Shown: piece by piece, positions 52,192 through 64,000 of the stretch | How positions within the stretch are numbered: position 1 is the first letter of the stretch | Layout: each line of letters begins with the position of its first letter | DNA from: Poecilobothrus nobilitatus | Lineage: Eukaryota > Arthropoda > Insecta > Diptera > Dolichopodidae | Assembly (NCBI GenBank): GCA_947095535.1 | Contig: OX352772.1 | Location: 151,104,767-151,168,766, forward strand | DNA: 64,000 nt | Direction of reading: 5' to 3' | Translations under genes and position numbers: made by a program | Notes under the pieces: generated by a model | Seen by the model: the letters and a program-made list of their open reading frames with translations, nothing else | Database searches by the model: none | What the model was told of the DNA's origin: nothing

Positions 52192-52650
52192 TTAGAGGTT
52201 TTTAATAGGTGCAATATATGACGATTGGTCTTCAAGCGTTTCATATTTCTCCCAAAATTCTTCTAATTGATCTCTCGTATAATAACACAAATCTTTTACA
52301 AATATATCACTTCTGATATATGTTACAAATATTACAGATAAATTTCTATGATGTGATCCTATAGTAAATAAATCCCATACATACTTGTCATTAGAACTTA
52401 ACATCATATCATTGATAATAAGTAACAAAGGTTTTTGATTATCATTAAAATCTGCAACATACTATATTCTACATCTTTGATATATTTTGGAACGGCATTT
52501 TTGTCTGAATTACATCAAATTATTCTATTAATATGTGGTTATATATTTTCTTTTTTATATTTTATTCAATTATGAATAAAAATGGTTTTACAGCATGATG
52601 GATCCGCCACCATCATAGTAAAAGGGTGAAACAGCATAGTTGTATTAGTT
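52192..52650 (-). pseudogene. Polinton packaging ATPase, copy B
   Basis: Same internally deleted gene as 34,212-34,670 (LLLIINDMM, GSHHRNLSVIF, RSDIFVKDL), one residue different (ETLEDQ against ETFEDQ). The shared deletion shows it arose before the duplication. Confidence 0.8.
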
Positions 52651-52679
52651 AAAAACTAACTCGGCTAACCTGTATTTAT

Positions 52680-53250
52680 ATGAAAGGCTCTTTTCCAGAA
52701 GTGAATATAAATGTAAATTTAGTTATTCTATGGAACATTCTTCCATAAACCTTCGACATGGTTAAACAAGTTCTCATAGCTGACCTACAATTTTTACAAG
52801 GAAATGAAAGGCAATATTTTCTAAAAGAGTTAGCCATCTTTGAAAAAGGAAGTTTAATTACAACTGTGTATCACTTCAAAGCACCGTACTCCGCAGAAGA
52901 ACTTAGTCGAGATATGATATATAATAGCCAGTATTGCGAAAGCAAAATAAATGGACTTAAATGGAATAATGGTTTAGTTGAATATTTAGATGTAAAATGT
53001 ATATTAAAACACTATTTAGAGTCAGATGAAAAAATTTATGTTAAAGGAGAACAAAAAAAGTTTTTCTTCAAAAGTACATTGACAGTGTTAAAATAGAAGA
53101 TCTAACCAAAAACTTACCGTCATTGCAAAATATTGATACCTTTAAATCAAATTGTCCTATACATGCCTATACATTATGCTGTTAAAAATTATTATAATGT
53201 ATATATGTATCTTTTAAAGGAGAAAATGTTAGATTAAGACTTTCAATTTT
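52680..53250 (+). pseudogene. Polinton exonuclease-like protein, copy B
   Basis: Frame 52,758-53,096 differs from copy A at two residues (LKWNNG for LKWNSG, KCILKH for KCVLKH). The same stop precedes it (ILWNILP-stop) and the same frameshifted C-terminus follows (SNCPIHAYT). Head to head with the ATPase at 52,192. Confidence 0.6.
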
Positions 53251-53267
53251 TTCAAGAAATTCACGTC

Positions 53268-53435
53268 ATGCATGTATGGGACTATGCTTACAGATCGGCA
53301 AGAAAAGGTCATTGGGAAGAATACGGACGCGATAGAAGTAGATTTCAAAGACGTATAGAAAAATTTGGTCTCACTATTTCTGCAATTTTAACATTTAGTT
53401 ATGGTAAAAAAATGTTTCAACTTAGATTTAAATAG
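53268..53435 (+). CDS. Unrecognised 55-residue basic ORF, copy B
   Basis: Same frame as 35,288-35,455 with one His to Tyr change and two silent changes. Open in both copies. No family recognised. Confidence 0.4.
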   Translation: MHVWDYAYRSARKGHWEEYGRDRSRFQRRIEKFGLTISAILTFSYGKKMFQLRFK

Positions 53436-54378
53436 AAATATAATAATAAAAGATTTTAAACATAAAAATAAATTTCATTTATTTGTATCTTATGTTTTCA
53501 AAATAGATACCAAAATCCTTTAAGCTATCTTTTAATTATTATTACATACAAAAAAAATAAAGATAAATGCACATCAAGAGTAAAGAGAATATTTTTAGTT
53601 TAACCAAACCCATATTTTTGATTTCCTGTTTGTTTTCCTGTTATTCATATTTTTTGAACATTCTTACTTAAAAAATAAAAAAAAATATCTTACACGTAAT
53701 GCAGTCAGTTAATTAATGACTTTCGTTTTCTCTTTTCTTCTATAAATTCTTAAAGTAGAAAAACACAAATATGTATCTATTCAGAAGAGACCACATTTTT
53801 ATGTAAGCAAAAAAAAAATCTAAGTTTTAATTCGTTTTCTTTTAAAACTAGAATGTTAAAATATTTATTTTAAGTCTTACTTTTTTTGTTTTTACTCTAC
53901 ACATTTTTAAAGCAAGATAGATAAGTACATTTGCTATTATAAAGAACAAGTTTTTTACTTTTATTTCCTTTAAATGCAAAATTTTTTTCTTTTCAATTTC
54001 AAAAAAGATGTTCTGTAAATTTAAACATAAAAATTTTTTTTCTGTTTTTTATTTTCATATAAGAAATTTTCTTACTACTTTTATATGTGCGCCTAATATT
54101 TAAATCAGGTATACAATTTTGTTTATTAGAAGCCGACCTACTTTAAATTGCTTAACACTTCACTTCCTACTATACAACCGTTTGAAACTTATAAGCTAAC
54201 AACCCACACATACAACCTAAAACAAAACAATCAAAACAAGTTCTTTACCTACTAACCAAGCATGACCGTGCAATATGGTTTGCTTTTTTCCATCCCAAAG
54301 TTCAGGGTTACCTACTTGTATATATATATATATGAATATAACATATTTTCAAATTCGGAGGATATTATAGTTACAAAA
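53436..54378. other. AT-rich stretch without a gene, copy B
   Basis: Equivalent of 35,456-36,410; nothing coding recognised. Confidence 0.5.
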
Positions 54379-54541
54379 TCAGATTGTCGCCTTTTCCCGA
54401 ATATTTAGGAAGAAAAATAATGATAAAAATTTTTTTTTATTTTTAATTATGTTGTTTTTCTTTACTTCGTCTTATAGAGTAGAGTAGTATTATATCATCA
54501 CTTGATTTGATGAACAATATAAATTTAACATATTCATTCAC

Positions 54542-54579
<38 letters not shown>

Positions 54580-54722
54580 GTATGTGTTAAAAAAATGTGT
54601 ACTTAATAAATTAATAAAGCCATAATTTACATTAAAATGACAAAAGTATATTTTTTGCTATATTGTATTAATATTAAAATCTACAATTAGAAAAAATATT
54701 TTTCTGAAATAATACATACATA
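54379..54722. repeat. 343-bp segment unique to copy B, with (TA)n microsatellite
   Basis: Copy A passes directly from CAGATTGTCG to CTATAGATTAATTG; here 343 bp intervene, including a long TATATATA run at about 54,546-54,575 and CATACATACATACGTAC at the right end. No coding sequence. It may be an insertion in B or a deletion in A. Confidence 0.7.
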
Positions 54723-55850
54723 CATACGTACTATAGATTAATTGTGGAACAGTCGGTAGAATGGAACAGTCCACTTTAAATCACATTCACCGACTTCGAA
54801 AGAACCTTCGACACTATTAATCTAAGTGCTATCTGGGCTTCTCTTAAGAAACTCAGAATTCCACCAAAATTAATTGAAATCATCATTGCGATATAATCTG
54901 ACGCAGAAACGATGATATCAAACAATAGCGCATTAAGCACGCCAATTATAACATCAGTAGGAGTAAAACAAGGATTCCCACTTTCCCCTTTACTATTCAT
55001 TACAACTTTGGATAGATGCTTGAAGGACATAATCCCAATGCGCAAAGGTATCTCATGACAACTCTCAAACAAGCTCCAAAGCTTAGAATACGCAGATGAT
55101 ATATCTCTTCTCACGCACTCAGCCACCGATATGCAAGCACCAGTGAATGCAGAAAAAGCAGAAAATATAGGCCTCCGTATCAATATAAGAAAAACAAAAA
55201 TCATGAAAATCAATGGAGCAAATCAGATACCAGTAGCCATCGGGTACACCCAAATCGAAGAGGTAGCGGATTATGAATATTTGGGTAGCATGATAATGAC
55301 AGACGGGGGTACAATAAAAGATATAGAGCACAGAATTTCAAAGGCAAGAAGTATCTTCGCTAGATTATGGGCAATCTGGAAATCGCCACACATAGCCCGC
55401 GTCACTAAAATAAAAATATTCAACGCATGCGTGAAATCGTGAAATCTATTATACGGCAGCGAAACATGGCTGGTAATACGAAACAATATACAAAAGCTAC
55501 AGGTATTCATCAACAAATGTCTAAGAATAATATGCGGAATATTCTGGCCAAGAAGAATTCTGAAACAGGAATTATGGGTACTATCCAGCCAAGAGCCGAT
55601 TGAAACGCAAATATGTGGAAGAAAATGGAGATGGATCGGCCATATCCTCAGACGTCCAACAACATCAATGGTGCTTCAGGCATTGGACTGGAACACTCAA
55701 GGCAGAAGAAACGTGAGAAGACCTAAAGCTTCTTGAAGAAGAAGCGTTCAGGTTGAAGTAATAAAGAGTAGGAAGTCTTGGACAAAAATTAAAAGACTAG
55801 CCCAAGATATGGAAATTGAAGAGAATTTGTGGAAGCAAAGGGAATAAAAC
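54723..55850 (+). pseudogene. RTE-like LINE reverse transcriptase, copy B
   Basis: Same gene as in copy A. Motif B is intact here (VKQGFPLSPLLF), and CVKS-stop-NLLYGSETW stays in one frame because the base missing in copy A is present. In turn, copy B has a stop where A reads IYSDA (about 54,893). Each copy has its own lesions after the duplication, on top of shared ones. Confidence 0.75.
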
Positions 55851-57060
55851 AGGAGAAAAAATTTGATCAAACATTTGATCAAAAACACAATTTGATCAAA
55901 CATTTTCTTAAATAATAGAGTAATAGCGCAAACTAATATGCTTAATAGTAGCATCCAGATCCAAAAGTACAGATCCACAAAAGTAAAAATTTCAAATTTT
56001 TCAGTAGCGAGATGAATTCGTAGATAAGCACTGTTATACTACAACAATTTACACATAAGATATTATAAATGTGTTATTATTTTTTCATTAAATGTTATAC
56101 GAAAAATATGTTATTTTCATTAAACAAAGAAAAAGAATACAAATTCCAAGAAATAAAATAATGAATATGTATAAGTATACATTATATATATTTGACAAAT
56201 GATTACTAATTACTATATTCAAAATCACATAGTGCAATCGATGTTTATTTTAACATGTAAAACTTTATTTCTTGCCTTTGAAAAAAAAAAGTGGTATTAT
56301 AGCTATAATAGTAGAGATATAGATAATATATATGGAGACTATTGTACTAGTTAGTAGGACATACAATATATATACATATAATACTTAAATTAATATAATT
56401 TAAAGGTATACTGTCTACGCCAATGGGTATTTAATTATATGTAGTTTTTTTTATGCAAATTGTAATTTAGTGAATTTTAAAGTGATTATTAAAAAAATAA
56501 ATGAGATTTCTTGAGTTGTCACAGACAATTTGTGGATGAAAGTATGTTTTGTAAAAACAAAAATAAGCTAAAGAGTACATAAAAATTTGTTATTTAGAAT
56601 GATCTAACAACTATGTTTACCGTACCGTCGTTTGAATTAAAGTAGACTATTTGAAGAATGTTTTAAATTTTTACTTTAAAATAATTTTTTTTCTCGTAAG
56701 GGAGGTGGTAATTTTCAAAACACACCAATAAAACCTATACCTCTTGGTAGTGTCAAATTTTTACTGACTAAACCAACCTCCCTGAAATAAAACATAATAT
56801 GAAAAACTATAGGTATTAAGTGCATATATTTTTTTTCCTTATTCAAAATAATCTATATTAATACAAAAAAAAAAAATTTGAAACTTAAAACTAGTTCTTA
56901 ATATTTAAAATACATAAAATGATTTAATGATCTTAGCTTTCGCTGTGCGGTCTTATAAAGTTCTACTTGTTGTGAATCACAATTACAATTTGTGATTTGT
57001 AATAAAAAAAAGACAGAAAAATTAAATGACAAAAAGAACTAACTCATGTATAACAATACA
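55851..57060. other. AT-rich stretch, copy B
   Basis: Equivalent of 37,531-38,791, with the GGGAGGT..ACCTCCC motif at about 56,699-56,780. A short piece of copy A (near 37,785-37,845) is replaced or missing at about 56,103-56,125. No gene. Confidence 0.4.
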
Positions 57061-58925
57061 ATACTGTTACTGTACTCTAGGTAGATGATATTGAACAAGT
57101 TCAAGGATAATTTTTTCAAAAATCGGTATATTCTTTACTAGTTTAATATCATTCGGCAGGTCATTATAAATTTTTAAGCAATTATAAAGGCAATTGTTTT
57201 TTTGGTTGCTGTTTTTAAAAAGCTTTAAATAAAAATTAGACCTATTTCTCGTATTGTAGTTATGGATGTCAATATTTCTGTTTAAGACAAAGCTGTGTCT
57301 GATTTGTTTGTTAATAATTAAATGCTGTTATGTAAAGTTCGCGGTTACAGATACTCATAAAACTGATATATTTTTCCGTATATAAGCACTCAGTTGGAAA
57401 TAAAACTGGATAATAATTTATAATTTTTATAACTTTTTTTGTAATATGTTTAATTTTGTTAATAAAGTTTGCGGAGCTCAACTCCAGATAGGGTTCAAAT
57501 ATTGTAAATGGGACAATATATACGAACAGTAAATTATATACAGGAAATTTGGTGAAAAAAATTTTCCTAGTCGGCTTAGAATAATTTTTTTTTAATTATA
57601 GTAATTTTTTTAATAATGTGGTCTGCATGGTCACTCCACCTTGGCCTGCTGTCAAGTCTTAATCCTAAATAATTGAAAGTCTTAATAACAACCAATTTAT
57701 TATTATTTAAATAAAAATCCAAGGAGTAGACATTTTTTTTTTAAAACCTTGGACTTTTGTTTTGCCTTCATTTAGTACCATTCTGTGTTTTTCTAGCCAC
57801 TCTATCTATAATAATGATAAAATCATGTGAATCAATGCAAAACTATAATAAATATAAACATCAGTAAAGATGTGATAAAAAAATTACTATTCAAAATAAT
57901 TCCTTAATTGTTCTTCACTATTTTTGTTGCAAAAATTTTCTGAAATATTAAATATAAGTAAATATACATTTTTTTTTTTAATAAAATAAATTTTGCTTTG
58001 TATAATTTTAATATTAATTTTAGATTAAGTATAATTATCTAAATGTAATATGTAAATACTTGAATTAAATAATAAATAAATAAATAAATAAAAATAAAAT
58101 CATTCAGACTAGGACAGGGTTGTGCTTGAATTTTTCTCAAAGCCGTATTGCTCATCATGAAGGATTTTGTTGTTGTTCCTGAAATAATGCTTTCGATTTC
58201 TAATGATAATTTCAAATATTTTAGAAAAAGAACTATGAACTGAAATTGGTCTATAATTAGTTGCACTAGTCGCACAACCGTTTTTAAAAATCGGAGTGAT
58301 AGTTGCCAACTTAAGAGAATCTGGAAAGCTAAAACTTTCAAAAGAGAGATTAATAAATTTGACCAATATGGTAGACAAAGGCTCTGAAATTTTTTTTATA
58401 AATTTAGCTGAAATACTATCGTACCCAGTAGAAGCACAAATTTTGAGTGAGGTAATCGCAGAATTAACTTCTTCAGTAGTTGTTTCAGTTAATTTAAAAT
58501 CAGAATGAATAATACGGTTAAAATTATTCAGATATTCATAATCAATTTGACTATTTGGAATATTCAACTCGTCCGCAACATTGACAAAAAAGTTATTCAG
58601 ATATTCGGTAATATCAGATCCATTAGTAATTGTAAGATTATTACATTCTATGTCTTAATATCGCTTGAAGAAGTATGAGAAGTTTTGTTGAAAATAATCC
58701 TTTTATATATATCCCAGAGTTTTTTTACTATTGCAAGGGTCTTGTATGATCTCATCAGAGCAAAAAAATTTTTAGCCTGTATAATTAAACGTTTTACTTT
58801 TTGCCTACAATTATTGAACAAATTTCGAACATGTGGATCATCCGGATATTTTTTTTTGTATTTATAATATAGGTTTCTAACTTTAATTTTGTTTATAATT
58901 TCATCCGTAATCCACTAATTTTTTT
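57061..58925 (-). mobile_element. CR1-like LINE fragment with nested LINE tail, copy B
   Basis: Same structure as 38,792-40,590. Here the fingers frame (58,567-58,109) is longer and in one frame: NFNRIIHSDFKLTETTTEEV, TGYDSISAKFIKKISEPLS, NYRPISVHSSFSKIFEIII, DEQYGFEKNSST. The C-terminal frame that is open in copy A is broken by a 2-bp deletion at about 57,318. Confidence 0.75.
57827..58093 (+). mobile_element. LINE 3' tail with 10-bp target duplication, copy B
   Basis: Same insertion as 39,554-39,828, flanked by ATAAAATCAT at 57,817-57,826 and 58,094-58,103. The TAAA tail is shorter than in copy A. Confidence 0.9.
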
Positions 58926-58929
58926 CTAG

Positions 58930-60900
58930 TTTTCTTTCAAAGGAATAGGTAGCTAGGTAGGGTGCTGACCTTTACGATGCTGCGTTGCGTGAAGGCCTCG
59001 ATTACCACTAGAGTGCGCCATTTTGATACTACTGCACTCACGTTACCTGTGTTTTAAGATTATTTACGATTTTATATCCAACTCCAGAAATTCAGATACG
59101 AAATCAGTTATTTGATTTTGTGTTCAGAGAGCTCGCTGAGGTTGTAGTGGAACGGTTTACCGAGTGAGAGAAGTCTGGCTCTAGCTAAGGCCAGACATCT
59201 GTAAAGAAAGTGCTCCAGGTTCTCACTTTCGGTTTCTTCTTTGCAACTCCTGTAGGAGGTGTTGTGAGGGATTCCTATTTTGACTGCATGCGTGCCTACT
59301 GGCCAATAACCTATGATGATTGCCACTAGTTTGGCGATGTCTATGCGAGATTTTGATATCAACTCATTTCATCTCCTTTTGTTGTATGTGGGCTACAATG
59401 TTCTAGATATGGTGCACAAGAAGGGTATGTGTAGCCCTTCGCTAGTTAGGGCAAGTTGCTCCTGGCACTGCTTAACAAGCTTTGAGGTTGTAAGATTCGC
59501 GTTAATGGCCTTAATCGTGGATTGACTGTACACACGGAAGGCGACCGTTCTCATTTGTGTGCTATTTCCGTTTAAAATTCGAGCAGCCTCTCTAACTGCT
59601 AGTATCTCCGCCTGAAAAATGCCAGCAGTGTCGGAGAGTCTGTAAGATTTTTAAAAGTTGAGTTTGTCCTAGAAAATACCAGCACCGACTCCCTCCTTCA
59701 TCTTGGATGCGTCGATTAAGATAGTTACATCGAAGTTCTTTATCACATCTCCGCCCCTCCATTCCGCTCTAGTTGGAAATTCTACGGCTGAATTGTTCCC
59801 GAAGTTTAGTTTGGGAACAGTGTAGTCGGTCGGGTTTGGTATAAAGTCCATTGGTAATATCTCCAGAATATTACCGTGGCCATATGTTTTAGTAGCAAAC
59901 GACACAGATTCTCAGAGTCGTACTGCACTGCACGTTGCTAAATATTTAATGTATAGATCCGGGGGTAAAAGAAATATAATAGTATTCAGAGCATCAGTCG
60001 GGCAAGATCGTAATGCCCCTGTAATGCCCACTGATGCCGATCTCTGTATTCTATTTAGTTTTGTTATATTGTATTTCCGATTCATCGCCTGCCACCACAC
60101 CAGCGATCCATAGGTAAGGATTGTGCGAACCACGGCTGCGTATGTCAAAAGGGTGTCGCTATATTTGGGTGCACACTCCTTTCCTTGCTCATGGTTTTGT
60201 TGCAAGCATAGAGAGCAACGCAAGCTTTCTTAACTCTATGCTCGATGTTAGATTTCCAGGAGCGCTTTGAGCGTAGAATAACGCCTAGATACCTAGCTTT
60301 GCTAGTCAGCTTTAAAGTATAATTATTAATGGAATTCTTCTTTGATGGCTTTCTTATATACTTTTAGGTAATCTTTATAAGGTTGCCAGTATTTATGTTT
60401 AAAGCAAATGTTGAATATAGACCTAGTCAAACTTTTAAGGCAAGCTAAGTCTTCGCTCCACCAAGGAAGTACGTTTTCTTTCCGCAACTAATTGTACACA
60501 AGACTTTAAAGAGTACTTTCATAGCCTTTTCAAAAGTTTCAATCTTTGTATCCAGATCGTTTCAATTTTGATGTTCGGTACATTATTTAGTTTTGACTGT
60601 ATAATTCGGCTAGATTTTATTCAGTCAGTTCTTTTAGAATTTCTGTAGAATTTGCGAATATTCATCTGAAGATTCACATCGAAAACTAAATATTTGTGAT
60701 CTGAATAGGACTGCTGACTAGACTAGTTTGCAACTCCAATGATATTATTGTTAGTAGCTAAAGTAATGTCTATTACCTCTTCCCATCCGATATATTTGAC
60801 CGAACTTTGAAACATAAAAGTGGGTGTGTTACCACTATTACAATTCAAAGGAATACTTTTGGTAAAGTTTTTTATAGTTTCACTTAATTTGTTAACGAAC
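58930..60900 (-). mobile_element. I/LOA-type LINE, internally deleted, copy B
   Basis: Equivalent of 40,592-42,560. Frames 60,223-59,912 (RT C-terminus), 59,905-59,669 (RNase H start, VTILIDASKMKEGVGAGI) and 59,362-59,108 (C-terminal zinc-knuckle-like region) match copy A with few changes. The endonuclease-to-thumb deletion is shared. Confidence 0.75.
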
Positions 60901-61638
60901 GAGTGAAATTACTAAGTCTTTCCCAGATTGCATCATTTGAAATATTTCGATAATCTAAAATTGTTTTCAAACAGCTTGATTAATCTGTTATTGGTTTTTA
61001 GTTTAAACTTATAAAAAATAATTGATGGTCGGAGAGCGAGAGAGGAGTATCGGAAATATAGAAGTCGTATTTCAAATTAATCATATCGGTTATGAAATGA
61101 TCAATAACCGTTTTAGAAGAGTTGTGAGAGAGGAAATGAACAAAATATTGTTTCTGTATATTTTTACAATGCTTTTTTAAAGGCGCAACTTTGTTACTGC
61201 GTCTGTGTATTGTTATAATACAAAGTATAGGGATATTTAAAATTGAATTGCAATAAATTTTTAAAGGCGCAACTTTGTTTAATGTTATACACAGTGTACA
61301 TAGTGGCGAAAAATAATCATCGAAAGTATTTTAAACTGTTTTTTGAAATTTGAATATGAAAAATGTATTTTAATCTAATGTATTTTAAATGTTGTTAATA
61401 AATTTTATGTAGATATTATTTAAATAGTTAAGAAAACAAATTTATAGATTATAGATATTTTAAAAGATTTAGAATATAAATTATGTGAACATTTAAAAAA
61501 TGATTTTAATTATGACTGTTGTAATAAATGTAACAAATCTTATTATATAAAACTATGTAGCTATATATGTATACTCTTCACTTCAAAGGAACCAAAATAG
61601 AATTTTAAAATATTATATTATATTTATATTTTACAAAT
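60901..61638. other. LINE endonuclease fragment and AT-rich DNA, copy B
   Basis: Equivalent of 42,561-43,290. The minus-strand endonuclease relic (SHNSSKTVIDHFITDMIN, LSLSDHQLFF) lies at about 61,010-61,170. The rest is AT-rich without a gene. Confidence 0.55.
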
Positions 61639-63250
61639 GTGGATTGACTGTCCACACGGGAGGCGACCGTTCTCATTTGTGTGCTATTTCCGTTTAAAAT
61701 TCGAGCAGCCTCTCTAACTGCTAGTATCTCAGAGGTAAGGATTGTGCGAACCACGGCTGCGTATGTCAAAAGGGTGTCGCTATGTTTGGGTGCATACTCC
61801 TTTCCTTACTCATGGTTTTGTTGCAAGCATAGAGAGCAACGCAAGCTTTCTTAACGCTATGCTCGATGTTAGATTTCCAGGAGCGCTTTGAGCGTAGAAT
61901 AACGCCTAGATACCTAGCGTTGCTAGTCAGCTTTAAAGTATAATTATTAATGGAATTCTTCTTTGATGGCTTTCTTATATACTTTTAGGTAATCTTTATA
62001 AGGTTGCCAGTATTTATGTTTAAAGCAAATGTTGAATATAGACCTAGTCAAACTTTTAAGGCAAGCTAAGTCTTCGCTCACCCAAGGGAGTAGGTTTTCT
62101 TTCCGCAACTAATTGTACACAAGACTTTAAAGAGTACTTTCATAGCCTTTTCAAAAGTTTCAATCTTTGTATCCAGATCGTTTCAATTTTGATGTTCGGT
62201 ACATTATTTAGTTTTGACTGTATAATTCGGCTAGATTTTATTCAGTCAGTTCTTTTAGAATTTCTGTAGAATTTGCGAATATTCATCTGAAGATTCACAT
62301 CGAAAACTAAATATTTGTGATCTGAATAGGACTGCTGACTAGACTAGTTTGCAACTCCAATGATATTATTGTTAGTAGCTAAAGTAATGTCTATTACCTC
62401 TTCCCATCCGATATATTTGACCGAACTTTGAAACATAAAAGTGGGTGTGTTACCACTATTACAATTCAAAGGAATACTTTTGGTAAAGTTTTTTATAGTT
62501 TCACTTAATTTGTTAACGAACGAGTGAAATTACTAAGTCTTTCCCAGATTGCATCATTTGAAATATTTCGATAATCTAAAATTGTTTTCAAACAGCTTGA
62601 TTAATCTGTTATTGGTTTTTAGTTTAAACTTATAAAAAATAATTGATGGTCGGAGAGCGAGAGAGGAGTATCGGAAATATAGAAGTCGTATTTCAAATTA
62701 ATCATATCGGTTATGAAATGATCAATAACCGTTTTAGAAGAGTTGTGAGAGAGAAAATGAACAAAATATTGTTTCTGTATATTTTTACAATGCTTTTTTA
62801 AAGGCGCAACTTTGTTACTGCGTCTGTGTATTGTTATAATACAAAGTATAGGGATATTTAAAATTGAATTGCAATAAATTTTTAAAGGCGCAACTTTGTT
62901 TAATGTTATACGCAGTGTACATAGTGGCGAAAAATAATCATCGAAAGTATTTTAAACTGTTTTTTGAAATTTGAATATGAAAAATGTATTTTAATCTAAT
63001 GTATTTTAAATGTTGTTAATAAATTTTATGTAGATATTATTTAAATAGTTAAGAAAACAAATTTATAGATTATAGATATTTTAAAAGATTTAGAATATAA
63101 ATTATATGAACATTTAAAAAATGATTTTAATTATGACTGTTGTAATAAATGTAACAAATCTTATTATATAAAACTATGTAGCTATATATGTATACTCTTC
63201 ACTTCAAAGGAACCAAAATAGAATTTTAAAATATTATATTATATTTATAT
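61639..63250 (+). repeat. Local tandem duplication inside copy B
   Basis: The sequence jumps back at 61,639 to a segment matching 59,518-59,608, then at about 61,731 skips to the equivalent of 60,110. From there it repeats 60,110-61,637 almost unchanged before rejoining the copy A order (TTGAACACTTAAC, 63,260). It carries a second copy of the LINE thumb and endonuclease relics. About 500 bp (RNase H and RT C-terminal part) are missing from the duplicate. Confidence 0.9.
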
Positions 63251-63735
63251 TTTACAAATGTTGAACACTTAACATTTAATGTCTTATATCAAATTCTTTA
63301 ACATTTTTATTACAGTTTTTTATTGAATTATGAATTCTAACTCTAATATACTTTTTTCTCTTCAAATTTGTCTTTTTTAACATTATATTTGTCTTTTTCA
63401 AAATCAAATTCGTCCAAATTTTCAAAACCAATGTAATATGTTTTGTGTATTGTCACAAATTAATTTTTTTTTTTCACTTTCTGATCAGAAAGATATGAGC
63501 ATACTTAGATGCTCACCAAATTTTTGATGCACAAAGATTCTTCTCTTATATAACGGCAAGAAGAAATTGCCTGTGTTTTGCCTAATTACCTACTTTTCCG
63601 TACTATAACGGCACGGCATGCCAATATTAAAATGATATATTTATATATATAGCTATTTAATTTTTACGTTCCTGCAAAGTGAATTACTGGTTTGTACAAA
63701 TTAATGGTATAAAATAATTAACTAATTCGTTTTGT
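63251..63735. other. AT-rich stretch without a gene, copy B
   Basis: Equivalent of 43,290-43,770, with the palindrome CTTTCTGATCAGAAAG at about 63,476-63,491. No gene. Confidence 0.5.
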
Positions 63736-63739
63736 GATA

Positions 63740-64000
63740 TGATGGTTGGTTGGTTGGTTTACGTCCTGTTAACCGTGACAAGAACACAATTAGCGCTCGT
63801 TAGCACCGTTTTGCTACCACTTCCGTGACCACAAGTCTTATGTTTAGGCTATAACGGATTCAATTTCAGATCCATTTCGGGACATTCAGAAAGCACACCA
63901 TTTCTGCAGGTTGCTTAATCGCTAGATCGCTAAGATCGTTAAATTCATGGCTAGCCAGAGTTGCTCTTCTGGCCCTGGCAAGCGCTGGGCATTTACATGT
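63740..64000 (-). mobile_element. 3' end of the I/LOA-type LINE, copy B, cut by window end
   Basis: Matches 43,780-44,037 (GGTTGGTTGGTTGG, CGTCCTGTTAACCGTGACAAG, GGCCCTGGCAAGCGCTGGGC). The rest of the LINE should follow beyond the window if copy B is complete. Confidence 0.85.

Larger units (their letters stand above)
49601..64000 (+). repeat. Direct tandem duplication, copy B (continues beyond window)
   Basis: It repeats copy A in order and orientation. Differences seen: 250 bp more at 49,845-50,100; about 770 bp less at 50,380; a 9-bp gain at about 51,890 (TTTTTTACG); 343 bp more at 54,379-54,722; 14 bp less near 56,420; about 130 bp more near 58,440-58,560; and an extra 1.6-kb local duplication at 61,639-63,250. 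It ends inside the 3' part of the I/LOA-type LINE. Confidence 0.9.

Noticed and set aside
54546..54580. TA repeat as a terminator or origin
   Set aside because: A dinucleotide microsatellite in AT-rich DNA is sufficient explanation; no other signals nearby.

Overview
The window is AT-rich eukaryotic DNA made almost entirely of dead transposable elements. No intact host gene, rRNA, plain tRNA gene or CRISPR is visible. The elements are Polinton/Maverick, Ty3/gypsy, Penelope-like (PLE), CR1/Jockey-type and RNase H-bearing I/LOA-type LINEs, tRNA-type SINEs, and short repeats ending in TATACCCTACAC with CCGTCCGTCCG blocks. This mix suggests an insect, probably a dipteran, in repeat-rich heterochromatin. 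The organism is inferred; nothing here fixes the species.

Region 1 (about 1-23,233) is a decayed Polinton between two inverted copies of a repeat (inner edges 552 and 21,662). In order it holds: an exonuclease-like Polinton gene (-), the packaging ATPase (+), an inserted LINE (-), two long tandem blocks carrying protein-primed DNA polymerase B (+), a SINE and a 967-bp repeat, the retroviral-type integrase (-), a small acidic ORF (+), the major capsid protein (-), a small virion-type protein split by a SINE (-), and an unrecognised protein (-). I did not find the adenain-type protease. Each polymerase block is preceded by Ty3/gypsy gag-protease-RT sequence joined to an intronless piece of a host SWR1/p400 (Domino)-type SNF2 ATPase. 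This gypsy-Domino-PolB chimera is the most unusual object in the window.

Region 2 (23,240-31,093) is a PLE with an inverted partial copy of itself, a GIY-YIG domain and a hammerhead-like motif. Its RT is broken by a minus-strand LINE, followed head to head by a plus-strand LINE of a related family.

Region 3 (31,097-64,000) is a direct tandem duplication with a unit of about 18.5 kb. Copy A runs to about 49,600; copy B runs off the window. Each copy holds, in order: a LINE 3' piece, a PLE GIY-YIG piece, a Polinton ATPase/exonuclease-like gene pair, a plus-strand LINE RT, and nested minus-strand LINEs. In copy A this ends with a near-full-length I/LOA-type LINE with ORF1, endonuclease, RT and RNase H (43,770-49,340). 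The copies are very similar and differ mainly by indels. They are either a recent segmental duplication or an assembly artefact from unmerged haplotypes.

Functionally nothing here acts as a pathway now. Every recognised reading frame carries stops, frameshifts, deletions or lost catalytic residues. The value of the window is its record of nesting, gene capture and block duplication.
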